A stretch of DNA of 64,000 bases. Origin: Thermosipho sp. (in: thermotogales) (GTDB lineage Bacteria > Thermotogota > Thermotogae > Thermotogales > Fervidobacteriaceae). Below are positions 55,777-64,000 of the stretch, piece after piece. The stretch spans positions 1 to 64,000 of the forward strand of contig JACDOA010000001.1 of the NCBI GenBank assembly GCA_017656335.1, read 5' to 3'. The position numbers were made by a program, and so were the translations under genes. The notes beneath the pieces were generated by a model. That model was not told the origin of the DNA, made no database searches, and saw only the letters and a program-made list of their open reading frames with translations. Positions within the stretch are counted from its first letter, which is position 1; each line of letters begins with the position of its first letter.

Positions 55777-57453
55777 ATGAAAAAATTAGAATTAATATTT
55801 AAAAAAACTAATGAAAAAATCGTAATTAATTATGGAGAAAATTTACTTAAAATTGTTGATCAATTTTCTAAATATTACGCTTCTCCTATAGTAGCAGCGA
55901 AGATTAACAATACGATTATAGAATTATTTCGACCTATTGAGCGTTCGGGAATCATTGAATTTTTAGATATAAATTCAACTGATGGCTTTAGGATATATCA
56001 ACGTGGTTTATTATTTGTTCTTAAAATTACACTAAAAAAACTATTTCCCAATTATTGTTTGAAAGTTTCTCACAGTATTGGAAAAGCAATTTATTGCGAA
56101 TTAAAAAATAATGATTCTAAATTATCATTATCAAACGAAGACATTATAAAAATCAAAACTGAAATGAATAAAATAATCAAAGAAAATTTACCTTTCAAAA
56201 AACATGAATTTTTAAAGACTGAAGCAATTGAACTTTTTAAAAAATTTGGATACTACGATAAAGTCAATCTTTTAAAATATAGAAAGAAAAAAACTGTTAA
56301 AGTTTATCAATTAGGCGAATATTATGATTACTTTTATGGATACATGCCACCTAGTACAGGAACTCTTAAATTTTTTGATTTAAAAAAATATTCTGAAGGT
56401 TTTGTTTTGGTATTACCTGAATTTAAAAATAAAAAACCTATATTAGAATTTAAACCTTTACCTAAACTATCCGCTGTATTTTTAGAGTATCAAAAATGGC
56501 TTGAAATAATGAATATTGACAGTGTTGGTGATCTTAATGATTTAATAGCAAAAGGTGAAAGAAATGTAACTGATTTAATTATTATTTCTGAAGCATTACA
56601 TGAAAAACGGATTGCTTTTATAGCTGAAGAAATTAAAAAACGGAAAAATGTTAGACTTATTTTAATTGCTGGACCATCTTCTAGTGGCAAAACTACTTTT
56701 TCAAAACGTTTAATGGTTCAGCTTAGAGCAAGTGGATTAAGACCTATAACAATATCATTAGATGATTACTTTGTTGACAGAGAAAAAACTCCTAAAAATG
56801 AAAAAGGAGAATACGATTTTGAAGCTTTAGAAGCTATTGATATTGAATTATTCAACAAAACTCTTCTTGAACTTTTCAATGGTAAAGAAGTTGAAATTCC
56901 AAAGTTTGATTTTACTATAGGAAAAAGAAAATCAAAAGGAACTTTATTAAAAATTGATAAAGATCAACCAATAATAGTTGAAGGTATTCACGGTTTAAAT
57001 CCAAAGCTGACAACTTTGATTCCAGAAGAATTAAAATTTAAAATTTATGCTAGTGCACTTACACAAATAAATTTAGATAATACTAACAGGATTCATACAA
57101 CAGACACAAGATTACTTAGAAGAATAGTTAGAGATAGTAAGTTTAGAAATCATAATGCATATCAAACACTTAAAATGTGGCCCAATGTCAGATTTGGTGA
57201 AGAAAAAAATATTTTCCCCTATCAAGAAAACGCCGATATTATGTTTAATAGTGCTTTGGTTTACGAAATCCCTGTTCTTAAAATTTTTGCTGAACAACTT
57301 TTAATAACTGTTCCAGATAATACTCCTGAAACATCCGAGGCCACAAGACTACTTAAAATACTTGATTATTTTTTACCAATAACAAATTTAGAAGATATTC
57401 CTAGAACTTCAATAATCAGAGAATTTATCGGAAGGAGTGTGTTTAAATATTGA
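55777..57453 (+). CDS. Uridine kinase-like protein with N-terminal TGS domain
   Basis: 558 aa. Residues of about 1-60 resemble a TGS domain and 70-240 a threonyl-tRNA-synthetase second domain (SHSIGKAIYCEL region). From about 290 it is a phosphoribulokinase/uridine kinase domain: P-loop LIAGPSSSGKTTFSKRL, ISLDDYFVDREKTP, and VEGIHGLNPKL. Such fusions are common in Thermotogota and Clostridia and are annotated as nucleoside or uridine kinases; the true substrate is not established by the sequence. Confidence 0.85.
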   Translation: MKKLELIFKKTNEKIVINYGENLLKIVDQFSKYYASPIVAAKINNTIIELFRPIERSGIIEFLDINSTDGFRIYQRGLLFVLKITLKKLFPNYCLKVSHSIGKAIYCELKNNDSKLSLSNEDIIKIKTEMNKIIKENLPFKKHEFLKTEAIELFKKFGYYDKVNLLKYRKKKTVKVYQLGEYYDYFYGYMPPSTGTLKFFDLKKYSEGFVLVLPEFKNKKPILEFKPLPKLSAVFLEYQKWLEIMNIDSVGDLNDLIAKGERNVTDLIIISEALHEKRIAFIAEEIKKRKNVRLILIAGPSSSGKTTFSKRLMVQLRASGLRPITISLDDYFVDREKTPKNEKGEYDFEALEAIDIELFNKTLLELFNGKEVEIPKFDFTIGKRKSKGTLLKIDKDQPIIVEGIHGLNPKLTTLIPEELKFKIYASALTQINLDNTNRIHTTDTRLLRRIVRDSKFRNHNAYQTLKMWPNVRFGEEKNIFPYQENADIMFNSALVYEIPVLKIFAEQLLITVPDNTPETSEATRLLKILDYFLPITNLEDIPRTSIIREFIGRSVFKY

Positions 57454-58355
57454 TTATTAAAAAGTTTTTACTTTTAATTTTATTAATACCTTTCTCTTTA
57501 TTTTCATTCAATATTATCATTGATGATATAACAATCAACTCTTCTGAAGTGAATTTTTTAACTGTTGAGAAAATTTTAGACACATATTCTTCTTATCTAA
57601 ATGATGATGAAAAAATTACAATTGGTTCCATAGGTTCTTTTGATTATATAGAATGGCATAATAAACTTATCGCATTTTCTAATGAAATTGTTGTTCTTAA
57701 CAATGACGCTAAAAAAAATATTTCAATTGAAGATGTCTTGGATTTTTTTGATATTAAATATTTTAAAGATGAAAAGGAAAATTATTTTTTAGCAACAATG
57801 ATAATCAATGATCTACAAGACTTTGGTACTTATTTTCAAATTGATTATTTAGGTAAAAATTCAATTTTTACATTAATTGAAAACGGAAACTTTTATTTGA
57901 TTTCTTCAAAATATGTATATTTTGATAAACTGTATTCTCCAAATGAAATTATCCTTTCAAAGAAAATTTCCAATACAAATGATATTGTAGTTAATGAACT
58001 ACATAAAAAAATTATTATTCAACTTATTCAAACATATAAAATAACAAACATTAAATTTTTTTCATTTGAAGAAAAAGTTTCAGAATATGACTCAAATACA
58101 TTTATAGTAGTGTTTAAAAATTCAAATTCCAATTTAATTTTTATCAGAAATTATTCTCCAGATTTTAATGGAAACGATTGGCAGAGATTTTCAATATCAA
58201 ATGATATTGCAAAAAAAATCAGTTCAACTTATAACTTTAAAATCTATTACATACCATTTATTCAATTGCCATTAGATGCTCCAGGAATAGTTATATTTAC
58301 TTCTTTTGAAAATTGGGAAAAAATTAAAAATTTCCTAGAAGGTGAAATTAAATGA
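57450..58355 (+). CDS. Unknown secreted protein
   Basis: 301 aa with a signal peptide (IIKKFLLLILLIPFSLFSFN) and no further membrane segment. It is rich in Asp, Asn, Ile and Phe; no family recognised. TTG start overlapping the kinase stop by four bases, and its own stop overlaps the next gene by four bases. It is probably periplasmic. Confidence 0.7.
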   Translation: MIIKKFLLLILLIPFSLFSFNIIIDDITINSSEVNFLTVEKILDTYSSYLNDDEKITIGSIGSFDYIEWHNKLIAFSNEIVVLNNDAKKNISIEDVLDFFDIKYFKDEKENYFLATMIINDLQDFGTYFQIDYLGKNSIFTLIENGNFYLISSKYVYFDKLYSPNEIILSKKISNTNDIVVNELHKKIIIQLIQTYKITNIKFFSFEEKVSEYDSNTFIVVFKNSNSNLIFIRNYSPDFNGNDWQRFSISNDIAKKISSTYNFKIYYIPFIQLPLDAPGIVIFTSFENWEKIKNFLEGEIK

Positions 58356-58774
58356 AAAAATTTCTAATCCTTTTGTTTATTTTAATAAATCTGGTAATAT
58401 TCAGCCAGAAAATTGCATTAGTTGAAAATAATGATATAATTTTCAAGGAAATAAAAATCGAAGAATTGTCAGTTGATAATTTATTTGAAGTTTTAAGTTC
58501 ATATAAAAATTCTTTAGTACCACAGAACATTTTGAATGCATATTATTTTGTTGATACAGCTCTTATTTTAGATTTTAATTCTTCACTCATACAAAATTTT
58601 ACTGTAGAAGAAGAATTTTTGTTTTTATTACAAGTTTTATATACTTTGTTTGAAAACATCCAAGGTATTGACAGAATATATATTTTGGAGGATGGAAAAC
58701 AAACAAACCTTTTAGTTAAATACGTAAATATTTATTTTTCATTTCCAAAGGAATTATATAAAATTCCAAATTAG
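58352..58774 (+). CDS. Unknown small secreted protein
   Basis: 140 aa with a signal peptide ([18 protein letters not shown]). The body is mixed alpha/beta with no Cys. No family recognised. It is translationally coupled to the previous secreted protein; the two probably act together. hfq follows after 11 bases. Confidence 0.7.
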   Translation: MKKFLILLFILINLVIFSQKIALVENNDIIFKEIKIEELSVDNLFEVLSSYKNSLVPQNILNAYYFVDTALILDFNSSLIQNFTVEEEFLFLLQVLYTLFENIQGIDRIYILEDGKQTNLLVKYVNIYFSFPKELYKIPN

Positions 58775-58785
58775 GGGGGAAGTTT

Positions 58786-59073
58786 ATGGCAGAGAAATTT
58801 AACTTACAAGATAGGTTTTTAAATATTCTCAGGACAAATAAAATTCCTGTAAAGGTATATCTAGTTAATGGTTTTCAAACCAAAGGTATAATTCGTTCAT
58901 TTGACAGTTTTACAATGCTACTTGAAAATGGCAATCAACAAAATCTTATTTATAAACATGCTATTAGTACTATTATGCCTGAAAGCTTTGTAAAATTAAT
59001 AAAAACTCAAACGGAAGAAAAGGAAAATAATGAAAATAATGAATTTAAAAATTCAAATGAAAATGAAACTTAG
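58786..59073 (+). CDS. hfq: RNA chaperone Hfq
   Basis: 95 aa. [35 protein letters not shown] is the Sm1 region and [10 protein letters not shown] the Sm2 motif (usually YKHAIST). The last 20 residues are a disordered Asn/Glu tail. It forms a hexameric ring that binds small RNAs and A-rich mRNA. AGGGGGG precedes the ATG. Followed by hflX, as in Escherichia coli. Confidence 0.97.
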   Translation: MAEKFNLQDRFLNILRTNKIPVKVYLVNGFQTKGIIRSFDSFTMLLENGNQQNLIYKHAISTIMPESFVKLIKTQTEEKENNENNEFKNSNENET

Positions 59074-60295
59074 ATGTTTACTTTTAAGCATTTCTGGCCC
59101 ATCAAATAAATTTTTAGAAACTTTCGATGAATTAGAACAATTATGTAAAACTCTAAATTTTGAAATTGTTGATAGAATCTTTCAAAAAAAACTTAAACCT
59201 GATCCAAAGTTCTATTTAGGGAAAGGTAAATTAGAAAAAATTAAAACTCTTATAAAAAATGTTTCAATAGATTGCGTAGTTTTTAACGATAATTTGAATC
59301 CAATTCAAAGAAAAAACATTGAAAATTTTTTAGATATAAAAGTTTTTGATCGTACAGAAATTATTCTAGAAATTTTCTCAAAACATGCTCATACAAATGA
59401 AGGAAAATTACAGGTTGAAATTGCAAAATTAAATTACATGCTACCTAACATTCAAGGGAAAGGAAAGGAATTATCCAGGCTTGGTGGAGGTACTGGAACT
59501 AGAGGTCCTGGAGAAAAGGAATTGGAATATTCTAAAAGATATATCAAAAACAGGATTAAAATTTTGAAAAATAACTTGAAAAAGTTAGAAAATGAAAGAC
59601 AAATTAATAGAAAAAAGAGAATAAAAAGCAAAATAACAAAAATTTCAATTGTAGGTTATACTAACGCTGGCAAAACAACATTGCTTTCCATTTTAACAAA
59701 GGAAAAATTAAAATCAAAAAATGAAATGTTTACAACACTAACAACTCTATCTAGAAAAGTCAAATTACCTTCTGGAAGAAGTGTTATTTTCAGTGATACG
59801 GTTGGATTTATAAGAAATTTGCATCCTATGATTATCGAAGCATTTCATTCAACTTTAGAGGAAATTAAATTTTCAGATATTATTTTGATTTTAAATGATG
59901 CTTCAGATTTTGAATTTGAAAAAAAATTAAACACCGTATTTAAAACTCTAGAATCTTTAAAAGTATATGATAAGCCTTATTTACTAGTTTTTAATAAAAT
60001 TGATTTAATTCCTTTTGAACACTTGGATTACCTAAAAAAGAGGTTTTCAAATTCTGCATTTATTTCTAGTACAAAAAATATAAATATTGATAAATTACTC
60101 TTGAAAATTGATAAACTTATTGATAAAATATCAAAACAGAAGATTATTAGACTAAAAAATGTTGATTTTTATATTCTATACAAATATAGAGATTTAATTA
60201 ATTTCAATATTTTAGATGTTCAAGGTGATAATTTTATTGTTAAATTAAATGGTCCAGAAGATTTAATTTCCAAAATAACAAAGGAGGCAAATTGA
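59030..60295 (+). CDS. hflX: GTPase HflX
   Basis: 421 aa. The N-terminal domain ([31 protein letters not shown]) and the glycine-rich [15 protein letters not shown] are HflX-specific. G domain: [11 protein letters not shown] (G1), [13 protein letters not shown] (G3), NKID (G4). It binds the 50S subunit and splits stalled ribosomes. The start at 59030 overlaps the hfq tail by 44 bases and has AAAAGGA upstream; ATGs at 59039 or 59063 are alternatives. Confidence 0.94.
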   Translation: MKIMNLKIQMKMKLRCLLLSISGPSNKFLETFDELEQLCKTLNFEIVDRIFQKKLKPDPKFYLGKGKLEKIKTLIKNVSIDCVVFNDNLNPIQRKNIENFLDIKVFDRTEIILEIFSKHAHTNEGKLQVEIAKLNYMLPNIQGKGKELSRLGGGTGTRGPGEKELEYSKRYIKNRIKILKNNLKKLENERQINRKKRIKSKITKISIVGYTNAGKTTLLSILTKEKLKSKNEMFTTLTTLSRKVKLPSGRSVIFSDTVGFIRNLHPMIIEAFHSTLEEIKFSDIILILNDASDFEFEKKLNTVFKTLESLKVYDKPYLLVFNKIDLIPFEHLDYLKKRFSNSAFISSTKNINIDKLLLKIDKLIDKISKQKIIRLKNVDFYILYKYRDLINFNILDVQGDNFIVKLNGPEDLISKITKEAN

Positions 60296-61272
60296 TGAAA
60301 AAATTACTGAATTTATTCTTGATATTCTTTTTACTTATTTTAACTCTTTCAACCTTTTCCAATTTTATTTCCCCTATAGAAGATAGTTATGTTACATCTT
60401 CATTTTTGGAATTCAGAAGTACTGGTGATACACCCCATTTTCATGGAGGGGTTGATTTCAGCACATTTTTAAAAGAGGGAATACCTATTAAAGCTATTTA
60501 TGAGGGTTATTTGGCTCGAATTGAAATTAATGATAAAATTTACGGTAATGTAGTTGTAATCCAACATCCGAATGGCTATAGATCTTTATACGCCCATCTA
60601 AGTCTATTTTCTAGTAAAGTGCAATCTATAATCGATGATTTAGTGAGCGAATTTGGTAATAATAAAATTGTCATTAACTTTCCTGCCGATGAGTTTAAAT
60701 TTTCTCAGGGTGAGGTTATTGGATACAGTGGAAAAACAGGCGAAGCAATTAAACCTCATATTCATATTGAAATAAGAAACTCAAAAGAAAGTATGTTGTT
60801 TGATCCTCTTAACTTTATTAATGCCGAGCCTTTAAATGGCGATTTAGTAATAAAAGAAATAATAATTGATGGTAAAAAATTTGATTTTGTTAACGGTCAA
60901 ACTTATGAATTTCATAATAATTATCCTCAAATTGCTATAAATGCTTTTCTTCAAGTTAACAAAAATATAATAGGATTGAAAGAAATAAAGCTTTATTTTT
61001 CAAATAAATTAGTGTATCATATATTGTTCGATGAGCTACCAATCGAAGAAATGAACAAACCATTTACTGTTTACACAGAAGATTCTATCGCTGCAGGCTA
61101 TATTTACAAAACTTATTATAAGTTATATCCAGAAATTATTGGTTATGCAGTTAAAGAAAATAATTTTCCGAATCTCAATCAAATTCTTGATTTCTTTCCG
61201 GTAACTATTGAATTAATTGATTCTTGGGGAAGAGAAAAAACTTTTAACTTTAATTTAAAAAGGGGTAATTAA
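60295..61272 (+). CDS. M23 (LytM) family metallopeptidase
   Basis: 325 aa from the ATG at 60295, eight bases after AGGAGG; a TTG directly before it is an alternative. Signal peptide, then the peptidase domain with zinc ligands in HFHGGVDFS (His, Asp), the catalytic YAHLSLF and PHIHIE (His-x-His). A C-terminal beta-rich region of about 130 residues follows. It should cut peptidoglycan cross-links outside the inner membrane, or be a cofactor for amidases if inactive; the motifs look active. Confidence 0.9.
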   Translation: MKKLLNLFLIFFLLILTLSTFSNFISPIEDSYVTSSFLEFRSTGDTPHFHGGVDFSTFLKEGIPIKAIYEGYLARIEINDKIYGNVVVIQHPNGYRSLYAHLSLFSSKVQSIIDDLVSEFGNNKIVINFPADEFKFSQGEVIGYSGKTGEAIKPHIHIEIRNSKESMLFDPLNFINAEPLNGDLVIKEIIIDGKKFDFVNGQTYEFHNNYPQIAINAFLQVNKNIIGLKEIKLYFSNKLVYHILFDELPIEEMNKPFTVYTEDSIAAGYIYKTYYKLYPEIIGYAVKENNFPNLNQILDFFPVTIELIDSWGREKTFNFNLKRGN

Positions 61273-61273
61273 A

Positions 61274-61594
61274 ATGTTTTTTTTCAAAAAGCGTAAAAAA
61301 GATGTTAGCAAAAATCCATTTTATAAAGAAGGAAATTGTCTTGTTATTTATATTAAGTGCGATAAATGTGGAGAAGTTTTTAGAAGTCATTTAAGGAAGG
61401 GTTATGATTTTGTGGTTAATTATGATAACCCTAATGTTCCTTATATGATTGAAAAAATATATGTTGGTTCAAAATGTCCCAACAAAATAGAAGTTAAAGC
61501 TCAATTTACTGGTTCATATAAACCAGTAAGTTTTGAAATACAAGGTGGTAAATTTATCACCAGAGAAGATTTTGAAAAGGAGGGTAAAGGATGA
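61274..61594 (+). CDS. Small Cys-containing protein, function unknown
   Basis: 106 aa. [12 protein letters not shown] and YVGSKCPNK give a CxxC plus a late Cys, with a His between, which may hold a zinc ion. A basic start (FFKKRKKDV) and acidic end flank a beta-rich middle. It overlaps metK by four bases (ATGA), so it is tightly linked to it. No family recognised. Confidence 0.75.
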   Translation: MFFFKKRKKDVSKNPFYKEGNCLVIYIKCDKCGEVFRSHLRKGYDFVVNYDNPNVPYMIEKIYVGSKCPNKIEVKAQFTGSYKPVSFEIQGGKFITREDFEKEGKG

Positions 61595-62778
61595 AAAAAT
61601 TATTCACAAGTGAAAGTGTCACTGAAGGACATCCTGACAAGGTGGCAGATCAAATCAGTGATGCCATCTTGGACGCGATTTTAGAGCAGGATCCAAAATC
61701 AAGAGTAGCAGTTGAAACATTAGTTACGACAGGTCTAGCTTTTGTATCTGGTGAGGTTACAACACGTGCATATGTAGATGTTCAAGATATTGTTAGAAAA
61801 ACTATTCTTGAAATTGGATATACTCGTGCTAAATTTGGTTTCGATGGAGAATCTTGTTCAGTTATATCCTCAATTCATAGTCAATCCCCTGATATTGCTT
61901 TAGGCGTTGATAATGCCTATGAAGCCAAAGAAGGAGAGTTAAAATCTGAAGATGATATTGAAAAAGTTGGAGCTGGCGATCAGGGAATGATGTTTGGATA
62001 TGCAACAAGTGAAACTGAGGAATATATGCCACTTCCTATTATGTTAGCTCATAAACTTGCTATTAAATTAAGTGAAGTAAGAAAAAACAAAGCTCTTCCA
62101 TTTCTAAGACCTGATGGAAAAACTCAAGTAACTGTTGAATATGATGAAAATAACAACCCTATAAGAGTTGATACTGTTCTTATTTCAACGCAACATGAAC
62201 CAAATGTTACTATTCCAGAAATTAAAGAAGCCTTAATTAAATATGTGATTGACCCAGTTATACCCGAAAATTTAAGAGATGAAAAAATGAAGATTATAGT
62301 TAATCCAACAGGTAGATTTGTACTTGGTGGTCCTTCAGCTGATACTGGACTTACTGGAAGAAAAATTATTGTTGATACTTACGGTGGAGCAATACCACAT
62401 GGCGGTGGCGCCTTTAGTGGTAAAGATCCTACAAAAGTTGATAGATCAGCTCATTATTTTGCTCGTTATGTTGCTAAAAATGTTGTAGCAGCAGGTCTTG
62501 CCGATAAATTTATGATTCAACTCGCATATGCTATTGGAATGGCTAAACCAGTTTCAGTAATGATTAATACTTTTGGTACTGAAAAAGTGGACGAAGAAAA
62601 AATTCAAAAAGCTATATTAGAATTATTTGATTTTAGACCAGGTGCTATAATCAAAAAGCTTAATTTATTAAAACCAATTTATAAGAAAACTGCTGCATAT
62701 GGACATTTTGGTAGAAATGAACCTGAATTTACTTGGGAAAAACTAGATATGGTGGATGAATTGAAAAAAATATTATAA
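61591..62778 (+). CDS. metK: S-adenosylmethionine synthetase
   Basis: 395 aa. [19 protein letters not shown] at the start, [12 protein letters not shown], and [23 protein letters not shown] are the family signatures. It makes SAM from methionine and ATP in the cytoplasm. With ahcY upstream on the same strand it covers both ends of the methyl cycle. GGAGGG precedes the ATG. Confidence 0.98.
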   Translation: MKKLFTSESVTEGHPDKVADQISDAILDAILEQDPKSRVAVETLVTTGLAFVSGEVTTRAYVDVQDIVRKTILEIGYTRAKFGFDGESCSVISSIHSQSPDIALGVDNAYEAKEGELKSEDDIEKVGAGDQGMMFGYATSETEEYMPLPIMLAHKLAIKLSEVRKNKALPFLRPDGKTQVTVEYDENNNPIRVDTVLISTQHEPNVTIPEIKEALIKYVIDPVIPENLRDEKMKIIVNPTGRFVLGGPSADTGLTGRKIIVDTYGGAIPHGGGAFSGKDPTKVDRSAHYFARYVAKNVVAAGLADKFMIQLAYAIGMAKPVSVMINTFGTEKVDEEKIQKAILELFDFRPGAIIKKLNLLKPIYKKTAAYGHFGRNEPEFTWEKLDMVDELKKIL

Positions 62779-62795
62779 GAGGAGGTTGAATAGTT

Positions 62796-63089
62796 ATGCC
62801 AAATATAAAATCTGCAAAGAAAAGAGTTAAGGTATCAGAAAGAAATAGAATAATTAATAAAGCATATAAAACAAGAATGAAAAATTCTATTAAAAAAGTA
62901 ATAAAAGCTATTGAAGAGAAAAAACCTATTGATGAAATTAACAGTTTGATTAAAGAAGCTCAAAGTTTTATCGATAAAGCTGCTAAAATCGGAGCAATTC
63001 ACAAAAATGAAGCTTCAAGAAGGAAATCGCGTTTAATGAAATTTATTAACAAGCATTTATCTAAGGAGAATCAGCCGGAGGTGCAATAA
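62796..63089 (+). CDS. rpsT: 30S ribosomal protein S20
   Basis: 97 aa. PNIKSAKKRVKVSERNRIINKAYKTRMK and the late AAKIGAIHKNEASRRKSRL are typical S20. It binds 16S rRNA in the small subunit. GAGGAGG before the ATG. It overlaps the next start by one base. Confidence 0.97.
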   Translation: MPNIKSAKKRVKVSERNRIINKAYKTRMKNSIKKVIKAIEEKKPIDEINSLIKEAQSFIDKAAKIGAIHKNEASRRKSRLMKFINKHLSKENQPEVQ

Positions 63090-63493
63090 TGGCATTTCAT
63101 TACACCATAGAAATTTATGTGGATAAGTCAAAAGCAAAGAATATCCTCCAAAACTCAAGTATTATAGAATTAGCATCTAAAAATAATACTAGTATTGATT
63201 ATTCAGATAACAAATTGAACTTATCCTGTGCTGAAAATCAAGATTTAGATGAAGAACTTGTCAAAAAAATTTTATCAACACTTAAAGGACCAGTAAAAGC
63301 GAAAGCTTATTTAATTGATGGAAAATCAAAAATTGAGATCTTTAGCGGCACCTTAGATCCAAAAAATCCTTTTGGATATTCTAAAGATGATATAAAAGAA
63401 AGAACTATTGATAGTTTAGATGAGGAGGAAGAAGAAATTCCTATAGATGATGACCTAGAAGACTTTTTAAATTACAATGATGACGAAGAATAA
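63089..63493 (+). CDS. Hypothetical acidic protein after rpsT
   Basis: 134 aa with a strongly acidic C terminus (SLDEEEEEIPIDDDLEDFL). The N terminus is mixed alpha/beta. GGAGG lies within the end of rpsT, and start and stop overlap by one base, so it is co-translated with S20. No family recognised. Confidence 0.7.
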   Translation: MAFHYTIEIYVDKSKAKNILQNSSIIELASKNNTSIDYSDNKLNLSCAENQDLDEELVKKILSTLKGPVKAKAYLIDGKSKIEIFSGTLDPKNPFGYSKDDIKERTIDSLDEEEEEIPIDDDLEDFLNYNDDEE

Positions 63494-63498
63494 TATAT

Positions 63499-63525
63499 AA
63501 AATGGCTCCTAATAGGAGCCATTTT
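63499..63525. terminator. Bidirectional terminator
   Basis: AAAATGGCTCCT and AGGAGCCATTTT form a 12-bp stem with a three-base loop. It ends the rpsT operon and also the convergent hutH gene. Confidence 0.92.
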
Positions 63526-64000
63526 ATTTTAAAATTTCTGATTTTAAAAATTCTTTTATATTTTCAAAATCGTCCCCAAAATATCTATCTCCAGATAGTT
63601 CAATATTAAATTTTGAATAAAAATCCTCAATTTTTGATGAAGATCTTAGTGGCCTGCGAAATTCTAATGCTACTTTTGATAACATTGCTTCTATTGCAAC
63701 TAAAGAGAGAATGTTATCAAAAATATTTAACAATTTTCTTGCTGCTGTAGCTCCCATGCTCACATGATCTTCTTGATAAGCTGAGGTAGGAATTGTATCA
63801 ACAGAAGCTGGATGAGATAAAACTTTATTTTCATTGCATAATGCTGCAGCTGTGTATTGCCAAATCATATATCCTGAATTTAGACCTTCCATTCCTGAGG
63901 ACAAAAATGGCGGCAATTTTTCATTAATTAATGGATTAACCAGTCTATCTATTCTTCTTTCAATCATATTTCCTAAATCAGTTAAAGCTATTGCCAAAAA
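63524..64000 (-). CDS. hutH: Histidine ammonia-lyase, C-terminal part (cut by window end)
   Basis: At least 157 aa; the frame stays open through base 64000, so the start and the active-site MIO loop (Ala-Ser-Gly) lie outside. SVDTIPTSAYQEDHVSMG, GLNSGYMIWQYTAAAL and RRIDRLVNP are diagnostic of the aromatic amino-acid lyase family, and the QEDHVSMG block points to histidine. It removes ammonia from histidine to give urocanate. Confidence 0.93.
   Translation of the reverse strand, partial: FLAIALTDLGNMIERRIDRLVNPLINEKLPPFLSSGMEGLNSGYMIWQYTAAALCNENKVLSHPASVDTIPTSAYQEDHVSMGATAARKLLNIFDNILSLVAIEAMLSKVALEFRRPLRSSSKIEDFYSKFNIELSGDRYFGDDFENIKEFLKSEILK

Overview
The window looks like a chromosomal segment of a low-GC member of the Thermotogota (a Thermosipho- or Marinitoga-like organism is my best guess; the genus is not proven by the sequence). 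The case rests on a toga-type anchor protein (one N-terminal SLH domain, a long coiled coil and a C-terminal membrane segment at 49397-50560), on sugar and oligopeptide ABC operons with Thermotogota-like features, and on AT-rich DNA with strong GGAGG ribosome sites and many TTG starts. I see no tRNA, rRNA, CRISPR array or intact insertion sequence.

Layout. 1-4290 is a gene graveyard around one intact cobalamin-binding radical SAM gene (2041-3408). The flanks hold decayed coding fragments, including a PQQ-type beta-propeller piece and two diverged copies (A at about 783-1085, B at about 3855-4206) of the same unidentified sequence, the second internally inverted. 4290-12560 is a minus-strand glycan region: a glycosyltransferase, a cytoplasmic GH38 alpha-mannosidase, and a complete CUT1-type sugar ABC transporter (binding protein, two permeases, ATPase). 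12974-16465 carries a short-chain dehydrogenase between copies of an operator-like motif, and a lipoprotein with 14 LVIVD repeats. 16593-22000 has a thioredoxin, feoA-feoB with an operator-like dyad at the promoter, an orphan gcvH, a small membrane protein and uvrC. 22108-26241 is a dpp/opp-type transporter (two permeases, two ATPases) without its binding protein. 26408-33206 is a purine-degradation operon: adenine deaminase, a molybdenum hydroxylase large subunit, a fold-type II PLP enzyme and an 8-oxoguanine-type deaminase. 33378-36273 is a small division/cell-wall cluster (rsmH, an ftsL-like gene, a class B PBP with PASTA domain).

36270-47353 is one long minus-strand run of touching genes: flavin reductase, methyltransferase, an EcfA-like ATPase, pilC, a pseudopilin-like gene, pilM, pilN, pilO, a pilP-like gene, an unusually large secretin (1346 aa), a MEMO-family gene and a ComEA-like tandem helix-hairpin-helix protein. 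This looks like a type IV pilus machine wired to DNA uptake. 47483-53000 holds transketolase, the toga anchor protein, a DgkA-like lipid kinase, the beta and gamma subunits of a 2-oxoacid:ferredoxin oxidoreductase, and a dCMP deaminase. 53154-63493 is a plus-strand housekeeping block: sahH, RNase G/E, a TGS-uridine kinase-like protein, two unknown secreted proteins, hfq-hflX, an M23 peptidase, a small Cys protein, metK and rpsT. The window ends inside a minus-strand histidine ammonia-lyase gene.

The points most worth following are the repeated decayed element with its 26-bp dyad (three copies in the window), the giant secretin with a pseudopilin that seems to have no leader peptide, and the purine operon whose molybdenum subunit has no electron-transfer partners beside it.
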